Program-made: the position numbers and the translations under genes | The notes under the pieces: model-generated | Told to the model about the DNA's origin: nothing | Seen by the model: the letters and a program-made list of their open reading frames with translations, nothing else | The model's database searches: none | Shown: positions 24,808 to 35,219 of the stretch, in pieces | Position numbering within the stretch: position 1 is the stretch's first letter | How the letters are laid out: each line of letters begins with the position of its first letter | NCBI GenBank assembly: GCA_916700875.1 | Contig: CAKAKS010000031.1 | Coordinates: 7,580,977-7,644,976 of the forward strand | Direction: 5' to 3' | Source of the DNA: Sebastes aleutianus | Taxonomy: Eukaryota > Chordata > Actinopteri > Perciformes > Sebastidae | DNA length: 64,000 bases

Positions 24808-26189
24808 CTGCAGGGGGGGAGGAAAAGGAGCAGATAGTGGGGCTGGGTGCTTCCCAGGCCCTCCGCACACACCGTTTCTGCTGCTAGAGCTGCTATTATT
24901 GCCGAATCTCCCTGAATGCAGCACACATCCAGCTTTAAATGCATCCTTCACCCTGCGTGTTCCCCACCGCTTTACTGGCTGCAAGTTCTTCCTAGGAGAG
25001 AAAAGGGCATTGCCAAACAATCTGCAGGCAACCAGAGGATGCAGAGCCACTGGATGGATGGATGGATGTAGTCGAGGGTTTTTTTTTCTTTCTGCTTTTT
25101 CTTTTCTCCCCCTCTTCTCTCAAAGAGAGAGGAGGAACCAAATGGCTCCGGTGGTGGTGGTGGATAAAGGGTTGAATTATGCAATGCCTACCATTGATAA
25201 TCGGAGACAGATAGCACAGGGATGATGTGTGTTGTTACTGCCACTCTTCTTTTCCGTTTCAAAACGCAAGAAATGTTTGGGAGGAGAACCACTTTCCCTG
25301 TGTTCCAGTGATCGCATGTGGTGGCAGCATATTTGAGAAGGTTGGAGTCAGATAGTAAGGCACATCCAAACATGGTTTTCCCTCGAATATGTCGCTGGAC
25401 GATCCGTTTGTATTCCACTCGAATTTCTGTCCTACATTTACAGCGCACTTGGTCATGGTAGGTGGTTCTGGTGCCTTCTATTCATCTCTTTCCTCTGTCC
25501 CTCTTCTACACTCCCCCTTCCTTTAAAGAGACACCGCAATACTACAGCCTCTCTCCTCAGCAACTTCTCTCACACACCACAAGATTAGTATTTTTAGAAA
25601 TAAAAACTAATATGGTAAGAACAATGTCGCCTTAGATAGAGAGATAGCACACCTGTAAGTCAGTGTTTGTTTAAAAGAGAAAATAATTCAAATTGCATTA
25701 TTATGTTATTATTATTATTATTGTACAGTTTCACAAAATCCACTCCTTTTTGAAATCCTGCAGCATCATCATATTTATGTGAAGGACTCATTGCATGGGG
25801 GGGTTAATATGCTCTCAGAAATTTAGATATAAAATGCAAGTCTCCTTCATGATACCTTTCATACTTTTTGAGGAAAATTATTTATTTTTTTTCCAACGCT
25901 CATCTTTTTTTATCAGAGAGACTCGTATTTTTCTCTGTAGACTGTGAACATATACTGGAGTAATAATGAAGCAAAGAGACTTTTATATTTTTATACTTTT
26001 GCCATTATTCCTGTTATTACTTCATGTGGCCACTAGAGGGTGACAGAGACAAACATTTAAATGCTGTGTGTGTCTCTCTCCATGGTGCTGAATAGACCCC
26101 CAATATATTACATGTGCTGTCATCACAGCTGCCACTAGTAGCGCTATTAATACTTCTTCCAAGTACACCTTAGCAAACATGCAGTACCC

Positions 26190-26350
26190 CCCGGCAACCA
26201 CCAGGAATTACTATGGAAACCACCTCATATGCCCTACCAACCTCCTAGAGACCACCTGGAAACACCTTAGCAACCACTTAACAACCACCTAGTAGCACCC
26301 CTGCAGAACACCCTAGCAACCAACTAGCTATACCTGGAAATGCCCTGACA
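26190..26350. repeat. CAACCACC-rich degenerate tandem patch
   Basis: Repeated 'cctagcaaccac', 'ttagcaaccacttaacaacc' and 'cctggaaa' words at uneven spacing. This is a common style of degenerate minisatellite in fish genomes. No coding potential. Confidence 0.7.
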
Positions 26351-27495
26351 ACCAGACTATTCTAACCTCCTTAAGCGAAATTATACTTTCCACAATGTAT
26401 GGATGTTCGTCCGGACATGACCTGATGTGGAATCGGGATGAGGAAACGTTTGGATACTCCTCGCAGCAAAGCTACATTCTCAGAGCCCCTCAAAGTTCTC
26501 CATTTTGTTCTTCACTCTTGACCTGCACACCAATACATGCCTTATTGTAGCTTTAAACTAAAAATCCCAAACTCAAACAAGCCTGTTTAGCCTTGGAGAC
26601 TCATTATCATTATCATTCTACTATTTTTCTAGTGTTAACATTTCCTTGTAACTGCGGACATAAGGAAACACAACCACAAAGACCTGCATCAACTCACGAC
26701 TGACCATTTTTCTGGACTCATTTGAACTGAAACACCCAGATTTACCAACAATCCCATTAAGTAGTTTTAAAGTTAGATAACGCATTTGTTTCCAATATAT
26801 AGCATGACAATTTGTTCCAATACATAACTGAAGTAACAGAAAGTAAAGCTAAAGCTTTAGTTGTTGCAGATATTGAAAAAATTCTGCATGTCCGCATAGT
26901 TAGACAAATTTGGATGTGCACAGACAGGCGAAAACCTGCTGCACAGAACCCCCGTGAAGGGCCGTGTCTAATGGTGTGACATCATTTTGGCCGCGTGGAC
27001 GCTCGCGACCCTCGTGGATGCGGCAAGCATGAACCACACTTAATGCCTATAGTTCACACTACACAACTTTAGCCCTGATTTTCCTCTCGCCGACAGTTTT
27101 TGGACCTCCCCCCACCCCTCCTCTGCTGGATGTGTTAATGTGATAGGTAGAATTTGATTGAAGAAAGCTGATCAGCTATAAATAAACTTCTAGTAATAAA
27201 AGCAGTTGTATTGACATAAAAGCTTAATTCATTGTTAAATGGGTCATAAAAACAACTGAAATCCATGAAGGGTTAAAAACATTTAAAAGGTTTTAAGTGT
27301 TGAAAACTAAGACTAAACTCTTTTTAAAAATATAAAAAACACTTTAAATACATTATTTTGGTTAAAACCTCTCTAAATGTCAGAATATCTCCTGTCATTA
27401 GCTCATCTTGGATCTACCTGTTAAGTCTTTTCTGAGATTGATTAGTGATACCTGCCGAGGCCTGAAGGGGAAGCTCGCGACTACGGTGCCTCATC

Positions 27496-28251
27496 CTCAT
27501 GAGACTGCTAGAGAGTAGACATCGTGTCACGAGTCTCACTACAAATATTCCCCAATTCAGGTACAGAAATACGTATTTCATACTCAAACTTTCAGATATG
27601 TTTACTAAACTGTTGAGTTCTGTTTTATTAATATGCTAACCTAATGTCGAGTGTTTTTTACGTTTTATTGTCATTGTTCGAGCGTGAAGTCAAACACTGG
27701 TTCAAGCTAGATAGCTCTGTTTGATCTGCCGCTTTAATAGCGCCACACGATGGCAGTGCAGCGCGACTCATCGTGTGTGTATGTGTGAGGACATAGTATG
27801 AGCCAGTGAAGTGTATATGTGTGTTTAAACGTAAAGATGATGCATTTGTGTGTTGATTATAAGTGATTGTTTAAGACAAGAAATTGACAGAGGAAATTTA
27901 GAGTAATTTATGGCTTATAGGATATTTTTGTTTCATTATTTTTGCTTAGATATTTAATGTTTATTGATTTATTGACTTGTTTGCAGTAATATTTATCTTG
28001 TTTGGTAGAAAGTGACAAATGTGAATTTGTGAATTTGTTTGTTTATCTAAAGAAATGTTAAGTAATAGAAGAAAATGATACTGTTAATTTGATCTAGTGT
28101 GAAAACGAAGATGCACATAAATGCAAAGCATTATAAATTATAAGAATTTATGTCACTGTTAATATTGTTTAAGTGAATTAAAGATTCTCATGAGACTGCC
28201 AGAGAGTAAGCATCGTGTCACGAGTCTCACTACAAATATTCCCCTATTCAG
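27496..28251 (+). repeat. Pair of 65-bp direct repeats (27496-27560 and 28187-28251)
   Basis: Both copies begin 'ctcatgagactg' and end 'ctacaaatattcccc' plus an 'ttcag' tail, and they differ at 4 of 65 positions. They lie 691 bp apart in the same orientation, separated by AT-rich sequence with no obvious structure. They are too short for ordinary LTRs. They could be the edges of a segmental duplication or of an unrecognised element. Confidence 0.7.
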
Positions 28252-28969
28252 GGCACAACATTAATGCATGTTAAGAGTCTGTTGACCAAAGTTTACCTTA
28301 TTGTTATTGTCTGGGAGGATTTCAAAGCACTTTTGTTTAGCAAATCTTGAATCCCAAATTCATCTAAATTTACTTTTCCACCCTGCTTGCTCTAATCTGG
28401 ATCAAGACAACATTCCAAAGCAAGGGCAGGGACATGTCATCACTGCGGGCTGAATTCCTAAATAATCTGTACATTTTCTCTACAGTGTCAGTTTGAAGAT
28501 GCATTTATATTTGGTCAAAGAGTTACTTCTCTGCTTCTACATTAACACCTCCATCTCATAGTTGTTTTCCATTTCTAAATACACAAAGAAGACATTGGAC
28601 ACACACTTTTCTGTTTTCTATTGGCATTTAACTTGCCACCCTTTACTCTATACTAAAATGAAATTAAACCACTTTGTTACTTCATCAAATGCTCTTAAGG
28701 GATTCTTTAATACATGTCAGAAAAACAAAATCCTCTCTTTCATCACTATATATTCTGTATTTTCAACAGTTACTTCCAACATTGCCTTAATCCATGTGTT
28801 GACATACAGTACAAATACAGTAACTCAGTTACGTCAACATGTAATACCTCGTTCAACCAGTGGATGTCACTGTTTACTTCAGAGTGGCCTTCATCAGATC
28901 AGCTGAGCACCTGCTGACTTTTACTCTTGACCCCCTTAACCTCTATTGCAGGAAAGAAGCTGACCACTG

Positions 28970-28971
<2 letters not shown>

Positions 28972-29010
<39 letters not shown>
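28972..29010. repeat. (AT)n microsatellite
   Basis: An uninterrupted alternating AT tract of about 39 bases followed by 'gtatatattt'. Confidence 0.95.
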
Positions 29011-29018
<8 letters not shown>

Positions 29019-29475
29019 TTATTTTTTTTGTGGTGCAATATATGATTTAGAAAATGTGTTTGTAGAAGATCTTTTAGGAAATTAATTAGGTGCAACAAAC
29101 TCAAAACAGCTAATTATGAAGATAGGCCTCTGTTTGTCAAGGTCTTTGAGAGAAACTGTTGATGAAGGTCTGCATGAATAAGTAAACATAATTAATTTAA
29201 ATACTATGAAATAAATACTATTTAAGTTTTATGATGGTATGGATGAATCGAGGACTTTGGTGCCCTCTTGTGGAACACTTGACAATCATTTTTATAGGGA
29301 AGCCATGAGATATAGAGCAATCGATGAATAATCAATACAGATTAAACTGGTTTCTATTAATCCTATAATCTGCTAACAAATGCTTCAGTAAGGAAGGACA
29401 CTAAAGGAGAAAATTACATATTTTTTTATTTATATAGCAGTACTACATTGGTGGAAGATTATATATCAGGATAGC

Positions 29476-29481
29476 TTTATT
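29476..29481 (-). terminator. hspb1: Candidate polyadenylation signal of hspb1
   Basis: AATAAA on the - strand (TTTATT on the + strand) about 580 nt past the hspb1 stop codon. Position and motif only; another TTTATT near 29428 is an alternative. Confidence 0.25.
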
Positions 29482-30063
29482 AGGCTAAAGTTATTCAATA
29501 CATCAATGTACAACTTTCAGGACAAACACACAAAATGAATCTATGCTACAGCTTTTACAGTGTTTCTCTTCCTCAAAAGCGAAATCAAATTAATTAATTA
29601 TTAATTATATTGCCTGCATGTTACACAGAAGCACAATTTGACATTTTTGTCATAAAAAATAAGCTGTTTGGATATAAATAGTCATTTCCACTGTCCATTC
29701 TTGGCCAGTATTGTCACCCATAATCCACAAACACTATAGGTCATGTAAGGTCACAACTACAGCTGCTAACATGTATTTTTTCATATAATGAAGATATTAC
29801 AAGCTCATAAAACAATGATGGCATGTTATTAGGAATACAAGGTCATAATAATCCTTTTATAAGCATTCTGTTATACTGATGAGTCTGCATTTGATTTTAA
29901 AGTAATTGTGATATGATGTTGTACTGGTAACAATGCATTACAGCAGGAAAACAAGCTTGTTCTTACAGTAAATAACAGACTAGCTTTGTCTTTTTCATGC
30001 CAGTGCTATAAAGGTTGCTACACACAACTTGGACTACATCTGATTGTAGTTTCAAATTCTTGC

Positions 30064-32211
30064 TTACTGGTTTCCCTTTTCACCGTCTTGCGTTTGTCTG
30101 ATCTGAACCGGTATGACGATCTCGTTGGGTGGGTTGTTGCTGATGATGGATGTCCCGGGGGCGGGGGCCTCTACGGACAGAACTCCATCACCAGACAGCG
30201 AAGAACTGATGTGCTGCGCGTCCACCCCCTGTGGCAGCCTTTAAGAAACGAAGGATACGGTTATATTGACCTCTTGCCCTCTAAACATTTAACCATTTGT
30301 TTGCATTACTAAGACCGTTAATACAGTACACTGAAATTATATTGATTCACAGCCAGATCATTTTTCAAAATTCCTCACATTCTCAGAGACATCGGTGGAA
30401 GAAGTAGTCACATCTTGTACTTCAGTAAAAGTAACAATACCACAGAGTAGAAATACTCTGTTACAAGTAAAAGTCCTGCATTTAAAATCTTACTTAATTA
30501 CAAAAGTGTCAGCATCAAAACGTATTTAAAGTACCAAAAATAAAATAACTCATAATGCAGAATAATATATATCATATTATTGTATTATATTTATTGATGC
30601 ATAAATGTGTTCATCACTTTAATGTTGCAGCTGGTAAAGATGGAGGTAATTTGAAAAGTTTTTTGGATATTTTACAAATTTCTTTTGTCTGATATTTTAC
30701 TGATATTATTTTGGATATTTTTAAAATTTATGCCTCATACTTTACTAATGTTTTTCTGCTCTTTTAGTTATGTTTTGGGGATATTTTAATAATATTTTAT
30801 TTGGTTCAACACTTTAATGTTGCAGCTGGTAAAGGTGGCGCTCATTTTAATTACTTTATACACTGCTGGTTAATTTAGCCTGGGGATCAATAAAGCTCCA
30901 TCTCAATCTAATATGACAACATTATTTATTACTTGATTATATTTTGTATTGTTAATCTGAATCTGTAAAGAACCTAAAGATATTAGATAAATGTAGTGGA
31001 GTAAAAAGTACAATATTTCCTTCTGAGATGTAGTGGAGTAGAAGTATAAAGTAGCATAAAATACAAAGTAGAAAATAGAAAACACAGGTAATACCTCAAA
31101 ATTGTACTTACAGTACTTAGTAAATGTACTTAGTTACTTTCCACTACTGCTCGGAGACAACTTACTTGTATTTCCGGGTGAAGCACCTTGAAACCGCTCC
31201 ATGCTCATCCTGCCTTTCTTCATGATTTCCTTGTAATGAAAAACAGACATAATAAAACAGTGTCAAGAAAATAATGTTAATGATTAGGCACAAATTGATT
31301 GGATCAAGGTCTGTCTATGTAGTGCGTTTACAACTAATTACGATGCTTTTACTTTAAAGGAGACATGTCATGAAATACTCACTTTTTCAGTGCTTGTGCA
31401 CATACATTTGGGTATCTGAAGGGCCTACCAACCCACAAACTGTGAAATAAGACAACTCAGTCAGTGTTTTTGGGCTACCTAGATCAGAAAACATGTGATT
31501 CAACAAGCCATTCAGATTTGGCTCCCCTTCCTATGTCACCTGCAGGTTCACCATATTTATCTCCCAAGCCAATTAGAGCAGACTGGGCTTTTTCAGGAGG
31601 GGGGCTCTTAAAGAGACAGGTGCTAAAACGGAGCGTTTCAGACGGAAGGTGAATACAGGTATATTCAGACAGACAGTATTAGAAAAATATTGTTTTTTTT
31701 TAACATTAAAGAATATAATCATGTTCTAGTAGAAGCCCAAAATACAACCTAGAAATGAGCACGATATGTCCCCTTTTATGTTTTGTCGCATCTCACAAAT
31801 AGCTTGGAATCAGATAATACCTGATATTTGCAAATAACCCTCCTTGGTTGTGATCGTAATTTCCTCAGGCGAGAAGTGATTGACATCCAGGTTGATCTTC
31901 CAGCTGTCCGTCCCTGTTCGGATCTCTGACACTCCACTCGTCAGTTGTCCCAGACCCTTTTGGTTCAACGCCGCAGGGCGCTGACCGCTGAATGGAGGCA
32001 GAAGGGGAGTTTGTGCGTACCCAGGCCACGAGAAAGCTGCCAGTCTCCTCTTCGACCAGTCTATCCAGTCCAGATCACTAGGGTCCAGGAAAGGAGGGAG
32101 GCCAAAATCCTGCGCAAAGATTCGGCTTGGCTGCGTCCAGTTTGGGAAAGGTTCCCAGCTCACATCTCGGCGGAAAATGGGACGGGGTAATATTTTATTT
32201 TGTTCCCCCAT
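30064..32211 (-). CDS. hspb1: Small heat shock protein HspB1 (Hsp27)
   Basis: Three exons on the minus strand, 32211-31821, 31229-31166 and 30238-30064, give 209 residues. The three-exon layout matches mammalian HSPB1. The N-terminal WDPF-like motif appears as 'SWEPFPNW', followed by 'SRIFAQDFGLPPF'. The alpha-crystallin domain starts near 'SGVSEIRTGTDSWKINLDVN' and contains 'HEERQDEHGAVSRCFTRKY', with the conserved Arg. Strand beta-9 is 'ISSSLSGDGVLSVEAP', and the C-terminal tail carries the I-x-I/V motif in 'EIVIPV'. HspB1 is an ATP-independent chaperone forming large oligomers, phosphorylated through p38-MK2, and acting on actin and misfolded clients. HSPB8 was considered and rejected on the N-terminus and tail. 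Intron 1 and intron 2 each contain a dispersed repeat. A TATA-like sequence lies at 32408-32415. Confidence 0.95.
30386..31151. repeat. Dispersed inverted-ended repeat in hspb1 intron 2
   Basis: The left part reads 'gtggaagaagtagtcacatc' and 'acaagtaaaagtcctgcatt'. The right part ends 'aaatgtacttagttactttc' plus 'cactac'. These are the typical ends of a very common fish non-autonomous element (GGTGGAAAGTAACTAAGTAC family). The interior carries a duplicated 'cactttaatgttgcagctgg' phrase at about 30618 and 30811. Confidence 0.7.
31357..31782. mobile_element. MITE-like element in hspb1 intron 1
   Basis: Starts 'aaaggagacatgtcatgaaa' and ends 'gagcacgatatgtcccctttt', giving short inverted ends. 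It includes 'cttaaagagacaggtgctaa'. A related ending style (AAAGGTCCCATATTAT) occurs at 41899 in susd2. No coding capacity. Confidence 0.6.
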
Positions 32212-32407
32212 ATCTTAGAAAATAAGCTCAGAATGAAGGGAAAGGATGTTGAAACTGCAAAAGCCTGTAGCTCCACCCTAACAAACAAGTCTGGATTGAT
32301 GACCTGGACACTAAACAAGGGGCAGCTGTAGTTTTGTTCTCAACAGAAAGTGAGCAGGAGGTCTGAGGAAAGACTGCTTTGGCATCTGTAATGCTCTACT
32401 CACACAC

Positions 32408-32415
32408 ATATATAC
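32408..32415 (-). promoter_or_regulatory. hspb1: Candidate TATA box of hspb1
   Basis: GTATATAT on the - strand, about 197 bp upstream of the start codon. No canonical three-unit heat shock element (nGAAnnTTCnnGAAn) was seen by eye in the ~300 bp beyond it, which is unexpected for a heat-inducible gene. Confidence 0.35.
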
Positions 32416-33599
32416 CCGGATGATTCATTCTAACGCTTGTCCAGCATTTAGTGTGATCTAAGAGATGACAATGACTTGGTATGTCATGAGCTGGGGTGTT
32501 ACTCCTCCGTTGCCCCGGGACCTGGAGAGGATAATGCTAACTATTTTGTATTTATATCTCTGGAGTGTCTGTGGCAAGTTGTTGGTGAATGACTCTGGAA
32601 GCAGCAAGCAGACAGCTTATTCAGCGGTGGCCTCTGCAGTCTTGTCACATACTGGTGCTCTTTGTCCACAGCCTTGTGTTATGTGAGGGAACAGCGCGTA
32701 CATTCAGAGTCACACGGTAAACAACTTCCAGTTTCTGGACACAAGACTGAAGAAAAAAAACAACTCAAAACCAAACAAACATCACGTGATGAGTATGTAG
32801 GGTAAATTACAACGTTAAAGACGTGTTTACATCCAGGACAAAGTGATGGACTGAGGCATTGACGCAGTGGAGTGTTGGGGAGGAATTTCACATCTAGAGC
32901 TACGTCTTCATGGGTGTTATGTTGTACGAATAATGAACCAAGCTTTAGAGAAATAAATCAAGCCATCAGAGAGGGATGGTATTTATTAATGAGGCAATAT
33001 CTGTAGCCTCTCCATCTGCACTCATCCAAAGCATTAGTCCAAGGTATTCACTAGATCAACATTGAGCATACATGGTAGAGATAGTCACCAAGTAGTTGAA
33101 GTAAGTAAATACATATAGCCTAATGCTGATGTTACATGTGCAGCAGCTAAGAAGATTGAATGTGTAGTAATCTTGAAGGTACTGTAAATTCATTAACTAG
33201 AATTTTTTGAGTGATATTAGTTCCAGACCTGGTAATATTTTTGATTTATTGTTTTTTTGTTTTTGTTTTTTTTGCTCCAGGAAATTTGTGAGAGAAAGAG
33301 ACTGTTCGGTGGTCAAATCCACGATGTACATAAGACAGAAGAGCCGACGACGCAGACAGCAGGTGGGTAGAAGAGCGTATCATCAGTCAAGAGGACTTAT
33401 TCACTCCACAATCTTCTTCTGTTTGGATGTAAGAATATTCCCTTCATTTACATTTTGTGAGTTTAATTAGTTTATTTGTCAAACGTAGCTTGTGTGCAAT
33501 GCATCCTGGTACATGAAGGCACAGATGGTGTTGTGTCGACTATTGTTTCCCTGTTGATATGTGTTTCCCCCTACCTAAACCTAAACCAACCCTTATGGT

Positions 33600-33785
33600 G
33601 CCTATATTAACGTTACAGTCGTCGTCTCTAGAAGCCATACAGGCTAACAATTTAGCAAGCTAGCAAGCGGGTAACATCATAATGCATAATTAAAGGTTAA
33701 AGGTTGTGAATACCACAAGAGGGAGGCGTTCATATGGACTCGTCTCGTGAGCACGGTAAACACGACCCCATTTGAAGGCACCATA
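33600..33785. repeat. Partial copy of the element at 20146-20644
   Basis: Shares 'atattaacgttac', 'gaagccata' with 'caggctaacaatttagcaag', and the right part 'gaggcgttcatatggactcg' to 'cacgaccccatttgaaggca', in the same orientation as the longer copy. The middle segment is missing. Confidence 0.7.
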
Positions 33786-33915
33786 AACCTGAACCAACAC
33801 TTATCCCTAACCCTAACCATAGAGGGGAGGCGCTAACACAGGGAACAGACTTCGACATAACACCAGCACAGCTCCACAGCAGGAGAAAACAGCTTTCTCG
33901 TTCAACAGGCTGTGA

Positions 33916-34152
33916 TGCCCTTTTCACAGCAGCCACTTTGACATGTCATTGCAGGGTAAACACAGGTGTAATTAATAACATTCATTATGGCCCTGTTGCA
34001 TTTAGGTGTGCCAGTGCCCTGGTATTGCGCATGCTGGCTCACTGGAATGGCTGTGAAACACTAAATAGAACGGGACCATAATTCATTTTTGTCATTTACA
34101 CCTGTGTTTACCCTGCTATGACATGTCACAATGGCTGCTGTGAAAGGGGCCT
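33916..34152. mobile_element. Short palindromic MITE
   Basis: The left arm 'gcccttttcacagcagccac' through 'cagggtaaacacaggtgtaa' is repeated inverted in the right arm 'ttacacctgtgtttaccctg' through 'atggctgctgtgaaaggggc'. Arms of about 60-75 bp surround a loop of about 90 bp. No coding capacity. Confidence 0.8.
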
Positions 34153-35164
34153 ACATAGCACACACTAGGGGAATTTATTTCTACAGTGGACCACATTTAC
34201 CATCAGCACTGACTGGACATCCACATAAGAGGTGGCAAATTTTCCCTTTACGTCCGCTTTCGCATAAGTGAATCTGATGTTTTTGTTAGCCATGTCAATT
34301 TAGCCGTTAAAGCTAACTTTTGCTTTAGCCTATGTGTGTTTGTGGTGGTACATTTTGATAAGTCTGCTTGTATTGGCTTTCTAATAACAGTAAAAATCAG
34401 GAGTAACAGTTGTATTTTGTTTTATGCTTTATATAGTGGGAAAAGATAACTGTTAACATTTACACACACATTGCAGTGCAATGGCTGGTCAGAAACGCCA
34501 TAACAACAACGTGTTGTCATGTCTGTGTAGTTTGGCAGAATGCACAGTAAAAGAAGAAAATCATCATTCACATTGAGTCTGAATTGAAGCTACAGAATAC
34601 ACTGTATTTTAAAAACTTTATTGTCCAACAAATTGGAAAGTTGTAAACTGTATGACAATGTTCATCAGCATTTGGTGACAGTACAAACGCATACGTATAC
34701 AGTGCAGAGTTCATTTAATGAACACCAACGCTGTACGACATTAACAATAATGGAGTGTGTCGACAGTAGCAGGTTGCATCATTCATGTTTCACCTTTGAA
34801 GAGAGTTTAATCAATTATTGTCTAGTGTTATTGTCCTATTGAACAGACTCACAGTAACTTATTGATTTAGGATCATCATTTTTACTTAGAATATCCAACT
34901 TAATGACTTATAGCACAGAATGCTTTACTGTTATGGGTGTGACAAAAGTGTGCAATACAGGTTCAAATTTCAACAGTGCAACAATACTTTTCTGCCGTGG
35001 AAGATGCAGTGTGTAAAATATGTATTGTATAGTTACTCTTTAACTGTGCAGTGACCTTTACTCAATGACATAGTTTAGTCTGGATCCTGGCTGTGGTTTA
35101 CAAGATTTGCGACCAGAATTAGATATCTCTTTTGTGTTATGTGTAATTTTATGTAGCCTAAGCA

Positions 35165-35170
35165 TTTATT
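35165..35170 (-). terminator. susd2: Candidate polyadenylation signal of susd2
   Basis: AATAAA on the - strand about 50 nt after the susd2 stop codon, which would give a short 3' UTR. Confidence 0.45.
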
Positions 35171-35219
35171 TATGCATGCATTCATTTTAAAGATTTTCAG
35201 TAGATGAAGAGTTAAGTGG

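Larger units (their letters stand above)
24808..30063. other. 5-kb interval with no recognisable exon between taok3 and hspb1
   Basis: I read both strands looking for TAO-kinase exons (HRDIKAGNILL, VGTPYWMAPEVIL and the Ser-rich linker motifs) and found none. The interval holds a CAACCACC-rich low-complexity patch (26190-26350), a 65-bp direct repeat pair (27496-27560 and 28187-28251), an (AT)n run (28972-29010), and probably the hspb1 3' UTR at its right end. In 24808-25050 the - strand is open in the frame of the taok3 exon but has no ATG. Confidence 0.6.
32420..35164. other. Intergenic interval between hspb1 and susd2
   Basis: No gene was recognised. It contains a fragment of the taok3-intron element (33600-33785), a few CCCTAA-like words near 33808-33830, and a 236-bp palindromic element (33916-34152). 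The rest is AT-rich and unremarkable. Confidence 0.5.

Noticed and set aside
24457..25184. Several overlapping open frames with Pro-, Ser- or Arg-rich runs
   Set aside because: Arise from poly-C, CA and GA simple repeats and the taok3 exon read in other frames.
27496..28251. An LTR retrotransposon bounded by the direct repeats
   Set aside because: Repeats are only 65 bp, do not start TG or end CA, and the interior has no gag or pol similarity.
30064..32211. HSPB8 as identity of the small heat shock gene (it lies near TAOK3 in human)
   Set aside because: The N-terminus ('SWEPFPNW', 'FAQDFGLP'), 'HEERQDEHG' and the 'EIVIPV' tail match HSPB1 and not HSPB8.
33800..33830. CCCTAACCCTAACC telomere-like run
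   Set aside because: Only about two to three units in an intergenic region; not evidence of a telomere or fusion site by itself.
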